Origin: Arhodomonas sp051195215
GTDB taxonomy: Bacteria; Pseudomonadota; Gammaproteobacteria; Nitrococcales; Nitrococcaceae
NCBI RefSeq assembly: GCF_051195215.1
Contig: NZ_JBNAZM010000001.1
Location: 289,212-353,211 of the forward strand
Length of the DNA: 64,000 nt
Direction of reading: 5' to 3'
In this document: in pieces, positions 17,619 to 26,995 of the stretch
Position numbering within the stretch: position 1 is the stretch's first letter
Layout of the letters: every line of letters begins with the position of its first letter
Notes under the pieces: generated by a model
The model's input: only the letters and a program-made list of their open reading frames with translations
Database searches by the model: none
What the model was told of the DNA's origin: nothing
Made by a program: the position numbers and the translations under genes

Positions 17619-18557
17619 CTAGGAGCCTCGTTGTCCGCTTTCCTCCCCGCCTTGTTGCCGGTGTCCGTGATCCCAGCGCATGAGCACTTCGAGCAGGCGT
17701 CGGGGTCCCGGCCGTTCCGCGTGCGGATCACCCAGCGCCTGTGTGATTCGGTCGAGAATGATCGCGAGCAGCACGATGCCCACGCCGCCCACCGTCGCCG
17801 CCCCCACGTCGAGCCGCCCGAGCCCGGTATAGACCGTCAGACCAAGGCCGCCGGCGCCGATCAGGGCGGCGATCACCACCATGGACAGCGACAGCATCAA
17901 CGTCTGGTTGAGGCCGGCCATGATGGTGCGCAGCGCCAGTGGCACCTGGATCTCCCAGAGCACCTGCCAGGAGCTGGCGCCGAAGGCGTAGCCCGCCTCC
18001 ACCATCTCCGCCTGGACCTGACGGATCCCGAGATTCGTCAAGCGGATGATCGGCGGCAGCGCGAAGATAATGGTCGCGATCACACCGGGAACCAGCCCGA
18101 CCCCGAAAAGCATCACGATGGGCACCAGGTACACGAACGGCGGGATCGTCTGCATGATGTCGAGAACCGGGCGGAGAACCGACGCGAAGCGGTCGCTCTT
18201 CGCGGCGACGATCCCCACCGGCACCCCCACGATGGTGCAGAAGATCACCGCCGTGAGGATCATGGCCAGGGTGGTCATGGTTTCCGACCAGGCGCCGATG
18301 AGGTCGATGGCGACCAGTCCGATAAGCGAGAAAATCGCGACACCGCGCCCCGCCGCCCACCAGGCGAACAGGCACACGACGATCACGAACACCGGAAACG
18401 GCACAGCCAGCAGGAACGTCTCCAGATTGTCCATGACCCGCGCCACGGGCCACTGGAGCGCCTGGAAAAAGCCCCGGAAATTGGGTACCAGCCAGCCCTT
18501 GATGAAGTCCTCGACCCAGACGTCGAGGGGAATCGTCACCCAATCCGACGGTTTCAT
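17619..18557 (-). CDS. proW: Glycine betaine/proline ABC transporter permease
   Basis: A 312-aa integral membrane protein with about six to seven hydrophobic segments. The ABC permease EAA loop is EAGYAFGASSWQVLWEIQVPLA, the site that docks on ProV. The sequence IMQTIPPFVYLVPIVMLFG is typical of ProW/OpuAB. The ATG overlaps the proV stop codon (ATGA), implying coupled translation. The C-terminal 40 residues are hydrophilic and rich in Arg, Gly and Gln. Confidence 0.94.
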   Translation of the reverse strand: MKPSDWVTIPLDVWVEDFIKGWLVPNFRGFFQALQWPVARVMDNLETFLLAVPFPVFVIVVCLFAWWAAGRGVAIFSLIGLVAIDLIGAWSETMTTLAMILTAVIFCTIVGVPVGIVAAKSDRFASVLRPVLDIMQTIPPFVYLVPIVMLFGVGLVPGVIATIIFALPPIIRLTNLGIRQVQAEMVEAGYAFGASSWQVLWEIQVPLALRTIMAGLNQTLMLSLSMVVIAALIGAGGLGLTVYTGLGRLDVGAATVGGVGIVLLAIILDRITQALGDPHAERPGPRRLLEVLMRWDHGHRQQGGEESGQRGS

Positions 18558-19822
18558 GACTCGCCACCTCCCGCGCGCGCATCGGCCGGTTCGGACTCAG
18601 CGGCCGCGTCGGTTCCGGCGGCGGCGCTACCGCCGGCTTCCGAACCGTCGTCGCCACCGGCGAGCTGGGCGAACACATCCAGCGGATCGAGCACCCCACA
18701 CAGCCGGTCATCCGCATCGATGACGGCAATCGGCAAACCGCGGGCACACAGCTCGTAGACCTCGTGGAGATGGTCATCCGGCCGGCATCGGGGAAACTCG
18801 ACCACCATGACCTCGTCGAGAGCGTCCTCGGCGTGTTGATCCCGGAGCGCTTCCGCGCGCACCAGCCCTATCGGCACTCCCTGGGTGTCGACGACGTGGA
18901 CGGCATTGGCACCGTACTCACGCAGCCTCTCCGATGCGGTATCCAGCGAATCCCGCTCGAGCACAAGCGGCTCGCGCCAGCGCATGAGCTTGGAAGCGGT
19001 GAATACCCGGCTGCGATCCACATCGCGGGTGAATGCGGCGACGTAGTCATCCGCCGGCGTCGCGACGATCTCCTCCGGGGTGCCGGTCTGAACGAATACA
19101 CCGGCACGCATGATCGCAATCCGGTCGCCGAGGATCAGCGCCTCGTTGAGGTCATGGGTGATGAACACGATCGTCTTGTGCATGGAGCGCTGCAGGGTGA
19201 GCAGCTCGTCCTGCATATCCCGGCGAATCAGTGGATCGAGGGCGCTGAACGGTTCGTCCATAAGGAGGATATCGGTGTCGGCCGCCAGCGCCCGGGAAAG
19301 ACCGACGCGTTGCTGCATGCCGCCACTGAGCTGCTGGGGCAGCGAATCCGCCCACTCGCGCAACCCCACCTGGGCCAGAACCTTCAACGCGCGCTCGCGC
19401 CGCTCGTCACGTCCCACACCACGCAGCTTCAATCCGAATGCGGCGTTCTCCGCCACGGTGCGATGTGGCAACAGGGCGAAGTGCTGGAAAACCATGCTCA
19501 TCCGGTCGCGCCGCAGCGCCATGAGCTCCTGGCGGGACATTTGGGTGATCTCCTGCCCGGCTACTGTCACCTCACCCGCGGTGGGCTCGATCAAGCGATT
19601 CAGCATTCGGATCAGCGTCGACTTGCCGGAACCGGACAGCCCCATGACGACGAAGATCTCCCCCTCGGCGACATCGAAGGAAACGTCGTTGACACCGACG
19701 GTTACGCCGGTTTCCTCGAATATCCGCTCTTTCGTGTATCCCTGATCGAGTAGCTCGTACGCGGCGTCGAGATCGTCACCGAAGAACTTGTAAAGGCCGC
19801 GGACGGCAATCTTGCTGGTCAT
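18554..19822 (-). CDS. proV: Glycine betaine/proline ABC transporter ATP-binding protein
   Basis: A 422-aa ATPase powering osmoprotectant import. Walker A is GLSGSGKST (61-69), the signature is QQLSGGMQQRVGLSRALAAD, and Walker B is ILLMDEPFSALDPL. C-terminal tandem CBS domains (about 285-395) are present; in OpuA/ProV these act as ionic-strength sensors. A tail of Gly, Ala, Glu and Asp follows. The ATG at 19822 gives MTSKIAVRGLYKFFGDD, matching family N-termini; the open frame upstream is unrelated. It is the first gene of proVWX, with an unusually long leader. Confidence 0.95.
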   Translation of the reverse strand: MTSKIAVRGLYKFFGDDLDAAYELLDQGYTKERIFEETGVTVGVNDVSFDVAEGEIFVVMGLSGSGKSTLIRMLNRLIEPTAGEVTVAGQEITQMSRQELMALRRDRMSMVFQHFALLPHRTVAENAAFGLKLRGVGRDERRERALKVLAQVGLREWADSLPQQLSGGMQQRVGLSRALAADTDILLMDEPFSALDPLIRRDMQDELLTLQRSMHKTIVFITHDLNEALILGDRIAIMRAGVFVQTGTPEEIVATPADDYVAAFTRDVDRSRVFTASKLMRWREPLVLERDSLDTASERLREYGANAVHVVDTQGVPIGLVRAEALRDQHAEDALDEVMVVEFPRCRPDDHLHEVYELCARGLPIAVIDADDRLCGVLDPLDVFAQLAGGDDGSEAGGSAAAGTDAAAESEPADARAGGGES

Positions 19823-20278
19823 GGCGGTGGATCCGCTGTTGCCGGACAAGAGCAGCGCAAAGCGATTCCCGAAGCGCTTTGCATGTCCATGGGGAGAGCT
19901 GTGCACCCCGGACTGCCGAGTAATCGGCAGTGCGGTACCAGTGCATCCGGCGACCTGGCACACCCTAGGGCGGCCAGTGACTCGTGCGCGCGGCCAAGCA
20001 GTACCGACGCCCGCCACCGCGCTCGCACTCGGGGTCTGCTGACGATCATTCTGCCCCCCGTGGAGACAGCTGATATCTACCCACAAGTGTTGTCGTCAAT
20101 TACCAAGAGGTCCAGCCGATTCGCCTGCGAACTCCTCGTCGCGTCCTCGTAACTCGTTGTTCGAGAAAGCGAAAGGCAGCCCATCATCGGCGGGCGGGCA
20201 TCCATGAGAAAGGGGGCCCGAAGGCCCCCTTTTCCGGCTCACCGGCGTGGCGGTGAGATTGAGGGTTGGATTGCGTGT
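19823..20278 (-). promoter_or_regulatory. Non-coding control region and leader of proVWX
   Basis: About 455 bases without a gene. On the minus strand a possible sigma70 promoter is TTGACG (20094-20099), an 18-base spacer and TATCAG (20070-20075), placing the start of transcription about 240 bases before proV. The leader holds two perfect hairpins: GCAAAGCG (19857-19864)/CGCTTTGC (19875-19882), and ACTGCCGA (19912-19919)/TCGGCAGT (19924-19931). E. coli proU also has a downstream regulatory element, so osmotic control through this leader is plausible but inferred. The terminator of the next gene lies at 20209-20233. Confidence 0.45.
20209..20233 (-). terminator. Rho-independent terminator with a UUCG tetraloop
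   Basis: AAAGGGGGCC and GGCCCCCTTT form a perfect 10-bp stem. Read on the minus strand the loop is C(UUCG)G, the extra-stable tetraloop, and the stem is followed by TTT then CTC. It ends transcription of the small SPW-type gene, whose stop lies 45 bases upstream; it may also insulate proVWX. Confidence 0.85.
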
Positions 20279-20641
20279 TCAGGTGGCCTCGCCATGGCCA
20301 TGCTGACGCATCTCCATCAGCGACCAGATGGCATCCGCGCCGATCAATACACCGAAGATGATGTGGTTCCAGGTCGCCGCCATCGCCATCCCGGCGAAAC
20401 CGAGCACGAAAGGCGCGAGGATCAACCACACACCGAGCACCAGATTGACCCATTCCTCCCACATGTACGGGCGCGCCAGCACGGCTGCCGCGAACACTGC
20501 AACGGCAATACCGATTATGACCGGATTCCAGACTACCGCGCCGCCGATCGCGGTCGAACCGAGCACGAACGGCGATACGATCATCCAGAGACCGAACAGC
20601 AACATCAACCAGTCACGCCAACGCTCACGCAACGTAGCCAT
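20279..20641 (-). CDS. SPW-repeat small membrane protein
   Basis: A 120-aa protein made of about four hydrophobic helices. Two repeat units, LFGLWMIVSPFVLGSTAIGG and LGVWLILAPFVLGFAG, each carry the W-x-x-x-S/A-P-F pattern of the SPW family of predicted membrane proteins. GGAGGTGGCGT precedes the ATG. It has its own promoter (20726-20753) and terminator, so it is monocistronic. Function is unknown. Confidence 0.75.
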   Translation of the reverse strand: MATLRERWRDWLMLLFGLWMIVSPFVLGSTAIGGAVVWNPVIIGIAVAVFAAAVLARPYMWEEWVNLVLGVWLILAPFVLGFAGMAMAATWNHIIFGVLIGADAIWSLMEMRQHGHGEAT

Positions 20642-20725
20642 ACGCCACCTCCTAGCCGATGCCTCGGCATTTGGTCGATGAGCGTTCCTGGAGGCCCGGA
20701 TTGTCAGTTACGTTCCCTGTTAGTA

Positions 20726-20753
20726 AATATAGGGCTTACTGGCGCAAAATCAA
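20726..20753 (-). promoter_or_regulatory. Sigma70-like promoter for the SPW gene
   Basis: On the minus strand TTGATT (20748-20753), a 16-base spacer and TATATT (20726-20731) match the consensus at 4/6 and 5/6 positions. Transcription would start about 80 bases before the ATG at 20641. The surrounding 60 bases are clearly AT-rich for this genome. Confidence 0.6.
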
Positions 20754-20773
20754 ATAGCTACGAAACACGATCC

Positions 20774-20788
20774 AATCACATCGTGATT
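20774..20788. promoter_or_regulatory. 15-bp palindrome upstream of the SPW gene promoter
   Basis: AATCAC-ATC-GTGATT is a perfect palindrome with a 3-base centre, 20 bases upstream of the -35 box. It could be an activator or repressor site; no matching regulator is evident. Confidence 0.35.
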
Positions 20789-20838
20789 CCTCGGAAGCAA
20801 GCGCCCGGGACCGCCCCCCCCGAAGCACACCCGCCCCC

Positions 20839-22278
20839 TCAGGCGGCGTTGACGCAATCACGCCCCTGCGCCTTCGAACGGTACAGCGCAGTATCGACGC
20901 GATGCAGTACCGTCGGCAGCGTTTCCTGCTCACCGAGCTCGGTGACACCCACGCTGATGCTCACGTGGATATCCTCGCGACCGAACCGGATCGCCTTGTG
21001 CCGAACGGCCTCACGCATGGCCTCGGCGCGCTCGACGGCCTGCTCCCGCGAACACTCGCCAAGCACCACCAGGAACTCCTCGCCGCCCCAGCGGCACACG
21101 ACATCGGATTCGCGCACGCTCTGGTGAAGCACCGTGGCCACCGCCCGGATGACCACGTCCCCGCCCTGATGGCCATAGGTGTCATTGATCGTCTTGAAAT
21201 GGTCGATATCGACGCTCACCACGGACACGGCTCCGTTCTGACGCCGCACCTGTTTGACCAGTTGCTCGAACAGGATGTCGAAGACCTGACGGTTCGCCGC
21301 GCCGGTGAGCCGATCCCGCGTCGCCATCTCCTCCAGGCCACGCTGATAGCCGCGGACCGTGAAATGCGCCACGGTGAGCACCAGTACGGTCACCCCCAGT
21401 GCCAACAGCGTATTGAACAGGAACGTGTACCACAGACGGGCCTCGCCCGGGGTCTCGGACTGCTCGACAATGAGGTACCAGTCGAACTCTGGAACCAGGC
21501 GGCTGTTCACATACACCAGCGCTCCGTCCGGCCGTGTATAGCTCAGCGACGTACTCGGGTTGGCGAGAATGCGGGTGGCGAATCGCCCGAGGCCGGCCCG
21601 GTCGTGGAGGCGTTCGGCGCCGGTGAAGCTTTCGCCGTGCAGCGTGACGCCGCCCTGTCGGTCGACGAAATACACCTGTCGCCCGTAACGCTCTTCGTAA
21701 GTCTCGATGAGCCGTGCCACAGCGTTGACCGATAACCCGATACCGATGGCACCGAGATAGTCGCCGTCGTCGTCGGTGAGCCGGTGATTGATGAAAATGC
21801 TCACCCGGGTGCGATCGGCGGTATCGCTGTCGATATTGATCTCGTAGGGCGCATTCATCTCCCGGACCCGGAAATACCAGGCATCAGCCGGATCGTCCGG
21901 ATCGACTGTCTTGATGACCCCCGTGGGGTGATAATAGCGGCGCGTCCGGTCGGAGACGAAGAACGCCGTAATCGTGTCGTAGCGTTCCTGGATCGCGGCG
22001 AGGTAGCGGGTCATGCGCCGGGGATCTTTCTCGCCATCCAGGGTCCAGTCACGTACGAACGTGTCGTGCGCCATCAGCGAGGCGATCAGCGTGGAGCGGA
22101 CCAGATCGCGCTGAATCTCCGAGTAGATGTTGTCACTGGTCAGCGGCAGCGTCTGCTCGGCGATCTGATCGGTCAGGGAATCGTGCGCGACGAAGTAGCT
22201 GATCGCGCTGGTCGCGACGAATCCAACGCTCAACAGAACCGCCAGAGCGACCGCGAAATAGAGCTTCTTGCGCTGCAC
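20839..22278 (-). CDS. Membrane diguanylate cyclase with periplasmic Cache-type sensor
   Basis: A 479-aa protein that should make c-di-GMP. A first transmembrane helix (about 6-29) is followed by a periplasmic sensing region (about 30-285) resembling a double Cache domain (AWYFRVREMNAPYEINIDSD, SRLVPEFDWYLIVEQ). A second helix (about 290-312) and a cytoplasmic GGDEF domain (about 325-479) come next. The active site is GGEEF at 398-402. An inhibitory RxxD site (RESD, 389-392) lies five residues before it, so product feedback is likely. The ligand is unknown. It is 94 bases downstream of ttcA. Confidence 0.88.
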   Translation of the reverse strand: MQRKKLYFAVALAVLLSVGFVATSAISYFVAHDSLTDQIAEQTLPLTSDNIYSEIQRDLVRSTLIASLMAHDTFVRDWTLDGEKDPRRMTRYLAAIQERYDTITAFFVSDRTRRYYHPTGVIKTVDPDDPADAWYFRVREMNAPYEINIDSDTADRTRVSIFINHRLTDDDGDYLGAIGIGLSVNAVARLIETYEERYGRQVYFVDRQGGVTLHGESFTGAERLHDRAGLGRFATRILANPSTSLSYTRPDGALVYVNSRLVPEFDWYLIVEQSETPGEARLWYTFLFNTLLALGVTVLVLTVAHFTVRGYQRGLEEMATRDRLTGAANRQVFDILFEQLVKQVRRQNGAVSVVSVDIDHFKTINDTYGHQGGDVVIRAVATVLHQSVRESDVVCRWGGEEFLVVLGECSREQAVERAEAMREAVRHKAIRFGREDIHVSISVGVTELGEQETLPTVLHRVDTALYRSKAQGRDCVNAA

Positions 22279-22372
22279 GTATTGGTTATCCGTTGTTCGG
22301 GCTGCGACCTATCGCGAGTGCGCCGCGGTTCCTCCCCCCGCCGCAGGTGCCCCACGGCGAATGCGTCCAGCA

Positions 22373-23263
22373 TCACGACAGGGCCGGGAACCCCGGCAAC
22401 GCCGCACTCGGGTCTATCGCCTCGTCAGCGCCGGTTTCCACGGCATCGAGCGGATCCATTGCGCCTTCGCGCTCACCGGTCGTCGCGGCGTCGGCGGCCA
22501 GGGCACGGAAGTCGAACAGATCGGCATCGGCGAGATGGGACGGCTGTACGTTCTGTAGCGCACGGAAGATATTGGTCAGCCGCTTGGGGTCTTCCGCCTG
22601 CCAGGCCCGGAGCATTTCCTTGATCTTCTGACGCTTGAGATTGGTCTGGGAGCCGCAGAGATTGCACGGGATAATGGGAAACGCCTTCAGCTCACTGTAG
22701 CGCTCGGTATACGTTTCCGGCACGTAGGCGAGTGGCCGGATCACCACGTGACGGCCGTCATTGCTGCGCAGCTTCGGCGGCATGGTCGACAAACGGCCGC
22801 CGTAGAACAGGTTCAGAAAGAGCGTTTCGAGGATGTCATCACGATGATGGCCAAGGGCGATCTTGGTAATGCCCATCTCCTCCGCGGCACCGTAGAGAAT
22901 ACCGCGACGCAGCCGCGAGCACAGGCTGCACATCGTCTTGCCCTCGGGAATCACACGCTTGACCGTGCTGTAGGTATCCCGCTCCAGGATACGGTACTGC
23001 ACCCCCAGCCCATCGAGATACTCGGGCAGAACGTGCTCCGGGAAACCGGGCTGCTTCTGGTCGAGGTTCACCGCCACCAGCTCGAAGCGTACCGGCGCAC
23101 GCTGCTGGAGCAAACGCAACACCTCCAGCAGCGTGTAGGAATCCTTGCCGCCGGAGAGGCACACCATCACGCGGTCACCCTCCTCGATCATGGTGTAATC
23201 GCGGATGGCGTTGCCGGTGAGATAAGTCAGGCGCTTCTCGAGAGTCTTGAGGTTCATGCCCAT
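22373..23263 (-). CDS. ttcA: tRNA 2-thiocytidine biosynthesis protein TtcA
   Basis: A 296-aa ATP- and Fe-S-dependent enzyme that thiolates cytidine 32 of certain tRNAs. The PP-loop is SGGKDS at 37-42. Two Cys pairs that hold the cluster are C112/C115 (MCSLC) and C200/C203 (PCNLC). GHHRDDILETLFLNLFYGG is also diagnostic. The last 40 residues are an acidic Ala-rich extension beyond the conserved core. Its start is 183 bases downstream of trkH. Confidence 0.95.
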   Translation of the reverse strand: MGMNLKTLEKRLTYLTGNAIRDYTMIEEGDRVMVCLSGGKDSYTLLEVLRLLQQRAPVRFELVAVNLDQKQPGFPEHVLPEYLDGLGVQYRILERDTYSTVKRVIPEGKTMCSLCSRLRRGILYGAAEEMGITKIALGHHRDDILETLFLNLFYGGRLSTMPPKLRSNDGRHVVIRPLAYVPETYTERYSELKAFPIIPCNLCGSQTNLKRQKIKEMLRAWQAEDPKRLTNIFRALQNVQPSHLADADLFDFRALAADAATTGEREGAMDPLDAVETGADEAIDPSAALPGFPALS

Positions 23264-23446
23264 CGTTCGATCGCCGGTGCAGTAAGGCGGTTACGAGACC
23301 CTGTGCCTCGACAATGCGACGCACTTCCGGTTCAGCAGGCCGAAGTGTAACACCGCGCCGTTCTCACGATCAGAAGGATCGCCGTGCTGCCACGTGCCGC
23401 AATTCTCGCCAGGACCGGACGTGCGCGACCTTGTTGATCCGGGAGA

Positions 23447-24892
23447 CTAATGCCGCCAGAACGCCGGCGTGAACAGCACCAGCAGCGTGAACACTTCCAG
23501 CCGGCCGAGCAGCATCGCGAAGACCGCGAGCCATTTCACGAACTCCGGCACGTCCGCGAAGTTACTCGCCACCGTCCCCAGCCCGGGCCCCACCAGGTTG
23601 ATCGTCGCCATTACCGCGCCGAAGGCGCTCTCCAGATCGAGGCCGGCGGCCATCATCAGCGCCGTGAGCACCAGCGACGACAACACGTAGAGCGTATAGA
23701 AGCCCCACACGGAGTTCATCACGCTCTCCGGCACCGGCTTGTTCCCCAGTTTCACCGGCATCTTCGCGCGCGGATGGATCAACAGGAACGACTCGTGCAC
23801 GCCCTGCTTGTACAGCAGCACAATGCGCACGACCTTCATCCCGCCGGCCGTCGAGCCGGCGCAGCCGCCGATGAACCCGATGGCGGCGATCAACAGCGGA
23901 ATGTAAAGGGGCCATTGGGCGAAGCCCGCGGTGGTGTAACCGGTGGTGGTGATGATGGAAATCACGTGGAACACCGCATCCCGCATCGACTCACCAGCGC
24001 TGGTGTAAGCACCGGTCAGCCAGAGTGTGGCGGCGATGAGGGCGGCAAAAGCCACGATCAGCACGAGATAGGCGCGCGTTTCCGTATCCCGCCAGTAGTA
24101 CCGTGGATCCCGCCCCCGCCAGACGAGAAAGTGCATCGCGAAGTTCACCCCGCCGAGCAGCATGAACACGTTGGCCACCGTCTCCACGGCGAAGCTGTCG
24201 TAGTAGCCCAGGCTGGCATCGTGGGGAGAATACCCCCCGGTGGCGATCGTGCTGAAGGAGTGCGCGATCGCGTCGAAGACCGTCATTCCCGTCCACCAGT
24301 AGGCGACGGCGCAGACGACGGTCAGCCCCAGATAGACATACCACAGCGTCCGCGCCGTATGCATGATGCGCGGTGTCAGTTTGTCGTCCTTCATGGGGCC
24401 CGGCGTCTCGGCGCGATAGAGCTGCATGCCACCGACGCCGAGCATCGGAATGATCGCCACGGCGAGAACGATGACGCCGAGTCCGCCGAGCCACTGCAGC
24501 TGCTGACGGTGATAGAGCACCGAGGGTGGAAGCCCGTCCAGGCCGATGATCACGGTGGCACCGGTCGTGGTGAACCCGGAAACCGCCTCGAACACGGCGT
24601 CGGTGAGGTCGAGATGCGGGCCGAGCATGAAGGGCACCGCACCGAACAGCCCGAGCACGGTCCAGAACAGTGCCACGACCAGAAAGCCGTCGCGCGTACG
24701 CAGTTCCCCCTGGAAGTTCCGCACCGGCATCCATAGCGCCAGACCCGTGGCGAGCGTCAGCGCGAAGGTAGCCCCGAACACCCCGGCCTGACCGTCGTCC
24801 GTGAGCAGCGATACCACCACCGGCGGCAATGCCGTCACGCTGAAGAGCATCAGCAGCAAGCCGATGAGGCGTTGGATCACGGCCCATTTCAT
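23447..24892 (-). CDS. trkH: Trk-type potassium uptake membrane subunit TrkH
   Basis: A 481-aa K+ translocating subunit, close to E. coli TrkH (483). Four P-loop selectivity segments are visible: FEAVSGFTTTGATVI, AHSFSTIATGGYSPHD, FHVISIITTTGYTTAGF and ATINLVGPGLGTVASN. About ten hydrophobic helices surround them. The charged intracellular stretch LLYKQGVHESFLLIHPRAKMPVKL is typical. TrkA, the NAD-binding partner, is not nearby. K+ uptake fits the osmoadaptation theme set by proVWX. Confidence 0.95.
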   Translation of the reverse strand: MKWAVIQRLIGLLLMLFSVTALPPVVVSLLTDDGQAGVFGATFALTLATGLALWMPVRNFQGELRTRDGFLVVALFWTVLGLFGAVPFMLGPHLDLTDAVFEAVSGFTTTGATVIIGLDGLPPSVLYHRQQLQWLGGLGVIVLAVAIIPMLGVGGMQLYRAETPGPMKDDKLTPRIMHTARTLWYVYLGLTVVCAVAYWWTGMTVFDAIAHSFSTIATGGYSPHDASLGYYDSFAVETVANVFMLLGGVNFAMHFLVWRGRDPRYYWRDTETRAYLVLIVAFAALIAATLWLTGAYTSAGESMRDAVFHVISIITTTGYTTAGFAQWPLYIPLLIAAIGFIGGCAGSTAGGMKVVRIVLLYKQGVHESFLLIHPRAKMPVKLGNKPVPESVMNSVWGFYTLYVLSSLVLTALMMAAGLDLESAFGAVMATINLVGPGLGTVASNFADVPEFVKWLAVFAMLLGRLEVFTLLVLFTPAFWRH

Positions 24893-25151
24893 ACGCTCAC
24901 AACACGCTTCGCCATTGCGCCGATCACCCCGCCCGTACGCGCCAGTGCTGCTTCATGAGAGTAAAGCGACAATCGATGGCATGTTACCGGATCGCCCGGA
25001 CATGGCGCGGCATTATGGGTCTTAGCGGCACATGAATCCACCCGCGCCGACCAGCCCCGCGGTGCTCGGTAAAGCGTCGGTAACCCCTGTGCCATGACCC
25101 TGCCATCTGCCGCCGCCACCCTGCGGGAAACAGCAGCCGAGTACGCAGGGA

Positions 25152-25967
25152 ATGCCCGAGACGATGCCAGGCAACGATCCGGAAGTCGCCGCGACCCCGC
25201 GGTTCGCGGTGGAGATGGCCAGCACGCGTGCCGCCGTGGCCGAGGCACAGCGGCTACGCTACCACGTCTTCGCCGAAGAGCTCGGCGCCACCGTTCACAC
25301 GGAGCAACCCGGCCACGAATGCGATACCTACGATGCGTTCTGCCGTCACCTGCTCGTGCGCGACACCCAAAGCGCCGAGGTGGTCGCGTGCAGCCGGATA
25401 CTCGACGGTGAAACCGCCGCAACCGCAGGCGGCTTCTATTCGGAAAGCGAATTCCACATGCACGCGATCAGGCGGCTGCCCGGACGGCTCATGGAGCTCG
25501 GCCGTACCTGCGTGGCCCCCGGCTATCGTGGCGGCGCGACCATCGCCGCACTCTGGTCCGGGCTGGCCCGCCACATCGTCGAAGAAGCGTACGACTACCT
25601 CATCGGCTGCGCCAGCATCCCCGCCACCGACGGCGGCGCCGAGGCGGCTGCGATCATGCAGCGGTTGCGACGGCGGCACATGACGCCTGACGGACTTCGC
25701 GTGCAGCCCCGCACCCCCTTGCCCGCGAATGTCCGCCACCTCACCGGCTCGGTGCGCATGCCGGCGCTGTTGCGGACCTATCTCGCCCTCGGGGCCCAGG
25801 TGTGCGGCGAACCCTGCTGGGACCCGGAGTTCCGCGTCGCCGACGTGTTCATCCTGGTGGACACGCGTTCGCTGTCGGCGCGCTACGTGCGCCATTTCCT
25901 GCGCGTGGACGCCACCGCCATACCGCGCGGCGCCAACGCTGAACCGGCGTTGCACACGCGCTCATGA
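25152..25967 (+). CDS. OlsB-like L-ornithine N(alpha)-acyltransferase (GNAT fold)
   Basis: A 271-aa member of the family that attaches a 3-hydroxyacyl chain to the alpha amine of ornithine, the first step to ornithine lipids. Visible elements are AEAQRLRYHVFAEELGATVH near the N-terminus, then CDTYDAFCRHLLVRD, MELGRTCVAPGYRGGATIAALWSGLA and IGCASIP. These match OlsB and related acyl-homoserine-lactone-synthase-like acyltransferases. The O-acyltransferase OlsA that completes the lipid is not adjacent. An alternative ATG lies four codons downstream at 25164. Confidence 0.75.
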   Translation: MPETMPGNDPEVAATPRFAVEMASTRAAVAEAQRLRYHVFAEELGATVHTEQPGHECDTYDAFCRHLLVRDTQSAEVVACSRILDGETAATAGGFYSESEFHMHAIRRLPGRLMELGRTCVAPGYRGGATIAALWSGLARHIVEEAYDYLIGCASIPATDGGAEAAAIMQRLRRRHMTPDGLRVQPRTPLPANVRHLTGSVRMPALLRTYLALGAQVCGEPCWDPEFRVADVFILVDTRSLSARYVRHFLRVDATAIPRGANAEPALHTRS

Positions 25968-26079
25968 GCGTGGCCGCCGACGACGGCGCAGCGACGTCGC
26001 GGCCCGCCATGACCTCACCCGTAAACGCGCCTGCTTGATGTAGAATTCGCACGCTCAACCAACCGTGCCGGAGCGCATC

Positions 26080-26994
26080 ATGCAGCATCAGGTCGACCGT
26101 CTGCTCGACCAGGCCAACGGAGTCATTCTCGGCAAGGAACGTCAGCTGCGCCTCGCGGTAGCGTGCGTGGTCGCCGGCGGCCATCTTCTCATCGAAGACC
26201 TGCCCGGCGTGGGCAAGACCACCCTCGCCCATCTGCTGGCACGCCTGCTCGGGCTCGAAATGCACCGTGTGCAGTTCACCAGCGACCTTCTGCCGGCGGA
26301 CATTCTCGGCGCCTCCGTCTACGACCGCGACCGCGGTTGCTTCGAATTCCACGCCGGTCCGGTATTCACCCAGCTACTGCTCGCCGACGAGGTCAACCGC
26401 GCGACACCGAAAACGCAAAGCGCCCTGCTCGAGGCCATGGAAGAACACCAGGCCACCGTGGACGGCATCAGCCGGCGACTGCCCGAACCGTTTTTCGTGA
26501 TCGCCACACAGAACCCCGGCTCGCAGACCGGCACGTATCCACTGCCCGAATCCCAGCTCGACCGTTTCCTGCTCAGCCTTGAGATGGGGTATCCCGACCA
26601 CGCCGCCGAGCGCGAGCTGTTGCAGGGAGCCGACCGCCGCGCGCTGATCGACGGGCTGGATTCACTCCTCGACGCCGAGGCGCTGCTCGCGCTACGCCAG
26701 CAGGCGCGTGAAATCCACGTGGCAAACGCTTTGATCGATTACGTCCAGGCCCTTCTGAAACGTACCCGCACCGCCGACGCCCGCGGCCCCGGTCTTTCCC
26801 CGCGCGCCGGGCTCGCGCTGGTTCATGCCGCCCAGGCCTGGGCCCTGGTGGGTGGCGACACTGCCGTCCTGCCCGAGCACATTCAGGCAGTCTTTCCGCA
26901 TGTCGCCGCGCACCGACTGCAGACCGGCAGCATGGGCCTGGCAACGGCACGCGAAGCCAGCGAGCGGTTGCTCGCAGACGTCGCGATCCCCTGA
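26080..26994 (+). CDS. MoxR-family AAA+ ATPase
   Basis: A 304-aa AAA+ chaperone-like ATPase. Walker A is DLPGVGKTT (Lys46), Walker B is LLLADEVNRA, and the sensor region IATQNPGSQTGTYPLPESQLDRF is the MoxR hallmark. The ATG at 26080 has GGAG eight bases before it; a GTG at 26065 in the same frame is a less likely start. It heads a three-gene operon with a DUF58 protein and a transglutaminase-like membrane protein, a common arrangement whose substrate is usually unknown. Confidence 0.9.
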   Translation: MQHQVDRLLDQANGVILGKERQLRLAVACVVAGGHLLIEDLPGVGKTTLAHLLARLLGLEMHRVQFTSDLLPADILGASVYDRDRGCFEFHAGPVFTQLLLADEVNRATPKTQSALLEAMEEHQATVDGISRRLPEPFFVIATQNPGSQTGTYPLPESQLDRFLLSLEMGYPDHAAERELLQGADRRALIDGLDSLLDAEALLALRQQAREIHVANALIDYVQALLKRTRTADARGPGLSPRAGLALVHAAQAWALVGGDTAVLPEHIQAVFPHVAAHRLQTGSMGLATAREASERLLADVAIP

Positions 26995-26995
26995 C

